From the NCBI RefSeq assembly GCF_016086655.4, contig NC_052134.2:3720001-3784000 (forward strand): a DNA stretch of 64,000 bases, written 5' to 3'. Origin of the DNA: Lepeophtheirus salmonis (taxonomy: Eukaryota > Arthropoda > Copepoda > Siphonostomatoida > Caligidae). Numbering within the stretch: position 1 is the first letter of the stretch; the number at the start of each line of letters is the position of its first letter. The position numbers and the translations under genes were made by a program. Positions 59,540-64,000 of this stretch are shown here, piece by piece. The notes beneath the pieces were generated by a model. That model was not told the origin of the DNA and ran no database searches. It saw nothing but the letters and a program-made list of their open reading frames with translations.

Positions 59540-60000
59540 CCAGAATTTTTTTTCATAGTAAAAAGTAAACAAATATAACCGGTTATGCGTTATAAATCCC
59601 TCAATCTTGCTAACACTGTCGTCAATTAATCAGTTTTTATTTATTCAAAGCCATTTATATAAGTGTTCTTTTTTTTTTTAACATGGGGTACATGTAGGGG
59701 AAACATTGATGTATGTATATTGTAATTTAATTATTTTTATTTATTTAATTACTATTGTATAAGTCTATAGCCTGTCACACCTTCTTTGTTTTGTACTAAC
59801 AGTTTATGAAAATGAAAAAAATTAAACTCTTATATCAGGTTGTTTTGTATTTGAAACATTTAATGTAAATTTCTTAATAAAGGATAATATATATTTCATT
59901 AAGATGGTGAACTATTGCCATTTATTTTGATGTCAAAATGGGACTGACTAAAAAAATCACTTGAAACTTCTAGGTACACATATAGTATATTAGACTCTTA
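59540..60000. other. AT-rich spacer
   Basis: No supported feature. Confidence 0.4.
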
Positions 60001-60760
60001 TCTCTAACCTACTATATTAAATGTGAATGTCCGTTTGTGTGTGTGTTTGTCCTTCAATCACAGCCAATCCAATGAGTGGATGTTGGTGAAATTTATCATG
60101 TAGGTTTATATGGCTCCAGAAACGGTTCTGGTGACAATTTTTTGGTCTTTAAGGCCATAGTGGCCTTAAATAGCTTTTTATCAATTCACCTATACAACCT
60201 GAGGGCTGGGGTGTGTTTTAGGATATTAGGAGGGTTCTTTGATGCTCAGGGAAGCAGTGGTGAAAGAATTTATCCTGCCTCATGGTCCAGCAGCTCATAT
60301 ACACAACCCGTGGGTGGGGCTGTATTCTAGTAGTACCTCACCTGTTAAACCTGAGAGACGGGATGCATTTTGGGATATTCTTTGGGTTTCTTGATGCTCA
60401 GGGAAGCTGCGGCAGAGAAATTTAACTTTACTTGGACCTAGCAGTTTACCTTCAGAACCCGTGAGCTGGGGTATATTAGAATGGTTCCTTGGTGCCTAGA
60501 ATCGCGGTGGTGGTAGTGTTTAAACTCTATTTTGGCCTAGTAATTCACCTGCACAGCCTGAGGGCAGGGGTGAATTTTCGATATTAGGAGGTTTCCTTGA
60601 TGCTCAGGGAAGTAACTGCCAGTTTACAAGCTCGGTGTCTGACCCAGAATAAAGCAATTATCGCGCTAAAAAAGAGTCCTTAAATATATTAGTAACTCAT
60701 AAAAACAACATGAAAATAATTCTTAATGTCCCGGGCTACGCCAGGCAGATCTACTCGAGT
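60001..60760 (+). mobile_element. Helitron-like non-autonomous repeat with internal tandem units
   Basis: Starts TCTCTAACCTACTATATTAA, then GTTTGTGTGTGTGTTTGTCC and CAATCACAGCCAATCC, as in many Helitron-derived 5' ends. It closes with a short imperfect hairpin (CCCGGGCTACGCCAGGC, about 60730-60746) followed by AGATCTACT. That is close to, but not exactly, the hairpin plus CTRR end of Helitrons. Inside, at least three degenerate units share GATGCTCAGGGAAG (60241, 60393, 60599; a poorer one at 60491) and CCTGAGGGC-type words. It has no Rep/helicase coding. The class call is tentative. Confidence 0.4.
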
Positions 60761-60859
60761 ATTTATTAAAAATATGTTATTCATCTTTATATATTCTTAT
60801 TTTCATAGTGCAAAACAATAAATGAACTATTATAATATGCCTATTAAAAAGAAATCCAT

Positions 60860-61045
60860 AATTATTTCTAATTGATGGCTTTAGTAATGTTTATCTCACG
60901 TCGTATAAGTGTGGTCAGTTTACGCTGGACAGCGTTGGAAAGATAAGATTTCATTGTAAAGAAAAACTTTGAACTCAGTTTTGTGATTGTTAGACTCAGT
61001 ATTGTTTGGGCACGTGTCAAAGATGGACACCAGTAAATAGAAAAT
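60860..61045 (+). repeat. Mariner-type 5' end, second copy
   Basis: Plus-strand counterpart of 54360-54540 (GATGGCTTTAG, TTACGCTGGACAG, GACTCAGTATTGT, GTCAAAGATGGACACCA). After the candidate start ATGGACACC a stop follows within a few codons, and similarity ends. This is a truncated element. Confidence 0.5.
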
Positions 61046-61049
61046 ACGC

Positions 61050-62370
61050 CAATAATTTACTATTAAAATTTAATGATGCCCACCTTTTAATAATAAGAAA
61101 CTATAATTGAAGCGAATTGTACATTATTGAAGTGGAAAGATCCCGGAGGAGATCAAAGTGTAAGACGTACTACAACTCTATATATTCTCCAATTATCCCA
61201 TTTTCCTTGTTTCTTATTGATCCAAAACAAAAACAGTAGTCCTTAGTACCTTTTACTTTGATTAAATTCAAAGATCACTGTTGTTCCTTTGAATTAACTT
61301 CAATTCAATATGAGCCTACTTTGATTTTTGACGAAATCTGTGACGCCATTAACTATGTATTTATACATTAAGTACTATAACTCAAATATATTTACATACA
61401 ACAAACTCATAACAATATACATTTTAAAGTTTTCTAAGCAGTTTAATTAAATTTTTTATCTATAACCATTTTTCATGTAAGATGAATTTTGTAGATGGGT
61501 TCTCTATGAAAAAAAGCTTTGTTTTACCCCAAATTATGTCCAACTCCTGTGGGTAAATTGTTTATATTTGTATACAAAAGTATACAAAAATTATGTTTGA
61601 ACAAAAAAAACCAAAAAAAAAACACCCTTAAATCTAGATACGAAAAGAAGGAAAAATATTTAAATAAATTGTATATTTTTATCAGATAATTTTATTTTCA
61701 AGTAGGCTAAGATTATTATAATTCTTACAGCTATATTCTCTAAAAAAACCAACGCAGGATTATGTAAGAACCTTGTATTTTATAAACACATTTTTTGTGT
61801 TAATACCTTTATAGGAATGGTTTTTTTTTTTGGTACATGCGTCTAAGAAAAACCACATTCCATTCTAGCTGTGCTTTTGCTTTTTTCGAAAGTTAGAACT
61901 TATTCTTTTTTTAAAGTATATATACCATAGCTTATTCAATAATTTATTTTTTGTAACCACAATTGGAAAAAGCATAGCTTTCTAAATAAAAAGTTCCAAA
62001 CTAAATAGACATAGTAATATAGACAAATGACTATATACATATGAGTATTTTAAGATATTCCAGATCAATTTGAGCATTTTCCTCATTTAGAGTCAAAACT
62101 AGGGCTCAGAAAAAGTATTAAGTTTTTTAACGGAATATATTGTGATATATTTATAAATTTGCTAAAATATATGAAAATATGTTAAGCACCTCAATATGTT
62201 ACAGATTCTTTTTGGTACTGTATTTCACATTTTAAATTTTAAGCTTATCAACTTCACCAACGAAGGATCTGTTCCTTCCTTTTCTGAGTTAACCTTCTGA
62301 ATTCTATTAAAGTGATCAATCCATGAAAGTTGAATAGTTAGGTATGGAGTAATTCATGTTACTCAAAGCA
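61050..62370. other. AT-rich intergenic sequence
   Basis: No supported gene. Homopolymer A/T tracts only. Confidence 0.4.
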
Positions 62371-62372
62371 CT

Positions 62373-63941
62373 CCTAGTGGATAAAAAAAAGTATTATTCA
62401 AAATCTGGACGAAGATTGAGCGTGTGGTCTTTGTTTAGCCACTTGGTTTTAAAGCTTTGGTGAAACGTGAAGTGAGGTGGTCCACTGTGTACCAAGCTGG
62501 GATAAGACAGCCACAAAATTCACTTTCACAAATTAAATGTGTGATTAATATATTCTATAAAGAGCAAAATTATAATATTTTACCTACAAAAAATGAGAAA
62601 TAGTTTGTTTTTGACAAAACCCAAAAATATGTTGTGAAATATGCGATCACATATAAAGGGTTGGTTAGAAGTATACTGACAATATTTTCAAGTAAGTTTA
62701 ATTAATAGTAGATGACATTTTAAGACATCATTTGGTACATATTAAATTTACTTTGAACCATTAGCTGTTGTATCATTCAATATGATACGCCTTGGGCGCC
62801 TTGGCATTGGTCCCCAACTGTAAACGGGAAATCCAAGCTGAGCAGGTCTTTATTACATATGTCTTGTTGAAGCCGGACACATTTATCTTCACAAAGAGAT
62901 TCAGGGATCTGAAGGAGCTATGGTGATGTTCGTTTACCTTCCTTCTCAGCTCTGACCACAACTAGAAATCATATGGCTTAAGGTCAGTACTATTTGAACC
63001 CATACATAATTTGATAACGACATGCAACAAGCTGTCGAGGTAATTCATGACACTTTTGGCTATGTTACAAGGTGCTGATTGTTGAATTCACATGAACTTT
63101 GTATCTGGAGGATATGCAACTTTCATGTATGGCATCTTAACATTCTTAAGACGGTCTAAGTACACTGAGGAAGTTAACTTGAGACCATTGTCAGAACTGT
63201 GATTCGGCAGGACATTCCCGCCACTGATGATCAAGCCAAGAACCTGTATCTTGGAAGGGAACTTGGTCTTCATCATAGGAGGAACATTACCACTATCCTC
63301 TGCCAGCTAGCAGTCATTCTTTGGCTTTTAGGCAGCATTCGAGGTCAAGTTTGAATAATCACTGAATAACTTTATGATGCCTGGATTTGATTTCAAATTT
63401 GGCGGAATATCTTGCCTCTCGAAAACCTGATGTCCTTTATCTTCCTTGTAAGAATGTTACGCCTTTCCCTTGATGTAGAACATCGAACTATGATCCTCCT
63501 TGATGGCCCTGGCAACCATACTCCTACTGATATACCTCCTCCAAGAATGAGCAGACATTGAAAAGCCAGGATTTGCTTTAATTGGCCTCTTGAGCACAGC
63601 CAGGAAGTGGCCAGTTTAATTATTGGGTTCGTGTGAACCACATGAGGAATGGGAAAGCCGCCAATTGGTCTTCAGTCGCTTGGAGACGTCATAACCGGCG
63701 CTCTTGGCATATTTTGTGACTTTTATGATTGTCTTAGTATCGTTGCCGGCCTCGAACAATTATAAAATGACTTAACATTTGTCCTCTTGCTGCTTCAAGA
63801 CGAAACTGGACAGAATGAACATAAAAACAGGAATTATTGGTCTCTGGACAATACTTTCAGCTGAAGTTAGAGCTTATATAGATAAACGAAATACATTAAA
63901 AAACAATTAGGAATATGTCCAGATACTTTTATCCACCCTTG
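62373..63941 (-). mobile_element. Mariner-like element with diverged TIRs (about 1.57 kb)
   Basis: The left end (CTAGTGGATAAAAAAAAGTA ... TCTGGAC) and right end read inward (CAAGGGTGGATAAAAGTATC, TGGACATATTCC) share GTGGATAAAA-AGTAT and TCTGGAC in order, so they are aged TIRs. The length exceeds the usual 1.2-1.3 kb. The ~400 bases between the left end and the transposase C-terminus are non-coding and may include another insertion. Confidence 0.55.
62771..63830 (-). pseudogene. Mariner-like transposase relic
   Basis: Minus strand, multiple frames. The N-terminal HTH part is badly decayed (63600-63830). The first catalytic Asp is in IIKLFSDYSNLTS (about 63365). MMKTKFPSKIQVLGLIISGG and VYLDRLKNVKMPYMK follow (63276-63110). 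The block normally containing the second Asp reads IQQSAPCNIAKS, so that Asp is deleted. The third is kept in STDLKPYDF (about 62975). The C-terminus AKAPKAYHIE ends at 62773. It cannot be active. Confidence 0.8.
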
Positions 63942-64000
63942 AATAGAAAAATCTAACCAATTATGGGGTGTGAGATGACCTAACACAAACTTTGTATTGC

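Overview
This is a low-GC, intron-containing eukaryotic sequence with no operons. It is packed with broken Tc1/mariner (maT-like, DD37D) transposons, so it is animal nuclear DNA. The repeated transposase style (N-terminal HTH, FSDEK, QQDSAP or TQDGAPSH, and SPDLNPLD motifs) is the one I associate with caligid copepods such as the salmon louse Lepeophtheirus. That species assignment is recognition from memory, not a database match.

Host genes are sparse. The one gene I can name is a beta-1,4-galactosyltransferase-like glycosyltransferase on the minus strand (5903-8150). It has six exons, consistent splice phases and 330 codons, and keeps the DVD, WG-EDDD and M-x-x-H metal/catalytic motifs. A second gene with consistent splice sites is a three-exon, 119-residue protein of unknown function (35929-36430, minus), with a poly(A) signal downstream. 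Weaker exon candidates lie at 103-182, 18494-18720, 26903-27255, 30438-30525, 38022-38181, 38786-38848, 54079-55831 and 56532-56680.

Mobile DNA dominates the rest. From left to right: a mariner end cut by the window edge (1-100); transposase relics at 2.4-3.4, 9.1-9.9, 11.8-13.05 (TIRs and TA duplications intact), 13.1-13.6, 20.0-20.6 (internally deleted, open 145-codon HTH-containing frame), 24.9-25.55 (internally deleted, TIRs intact), 34.5-35.4, 43.9-45.06 (best preserved), 50.7-51.0, 51.4-53.16 (a younger mariner nested in an older deleted one), 58.6-59.5 and 62.4-63.9 kb. There is also a non-LTR retrotransposon relic (31.2-34.3 kb), a hAT-type MITE (4.8 kb), a Helitron-like repeat (60.0-60.76 kb), a dispersed foldback repeat family (4.4, 24.5, 27.3-28.05, 39.2-40.1, 41.1-41.9 kb), a second foldback (47.5-48.0 kb), a 409-bp TIR element of unknown family (45.86-46.27 kb), and a pair of ~650-bp dispersed repeats (10.37 and 29.5 kb).

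The remaining DNA is AT-rich intergenic or intronic sequence with simple repeats. No transposon here appears able to mobilise itself. I see no CRISPR array, rRNA gene or intact tRNA gene. No wholly new gene system is evident. The most promising unusual items are the galactosyltransferase active-site substitutions, the transposon-derived HTH reading frame, the unassigned foldback and TIR elements, and the unnamed short-intron genes.
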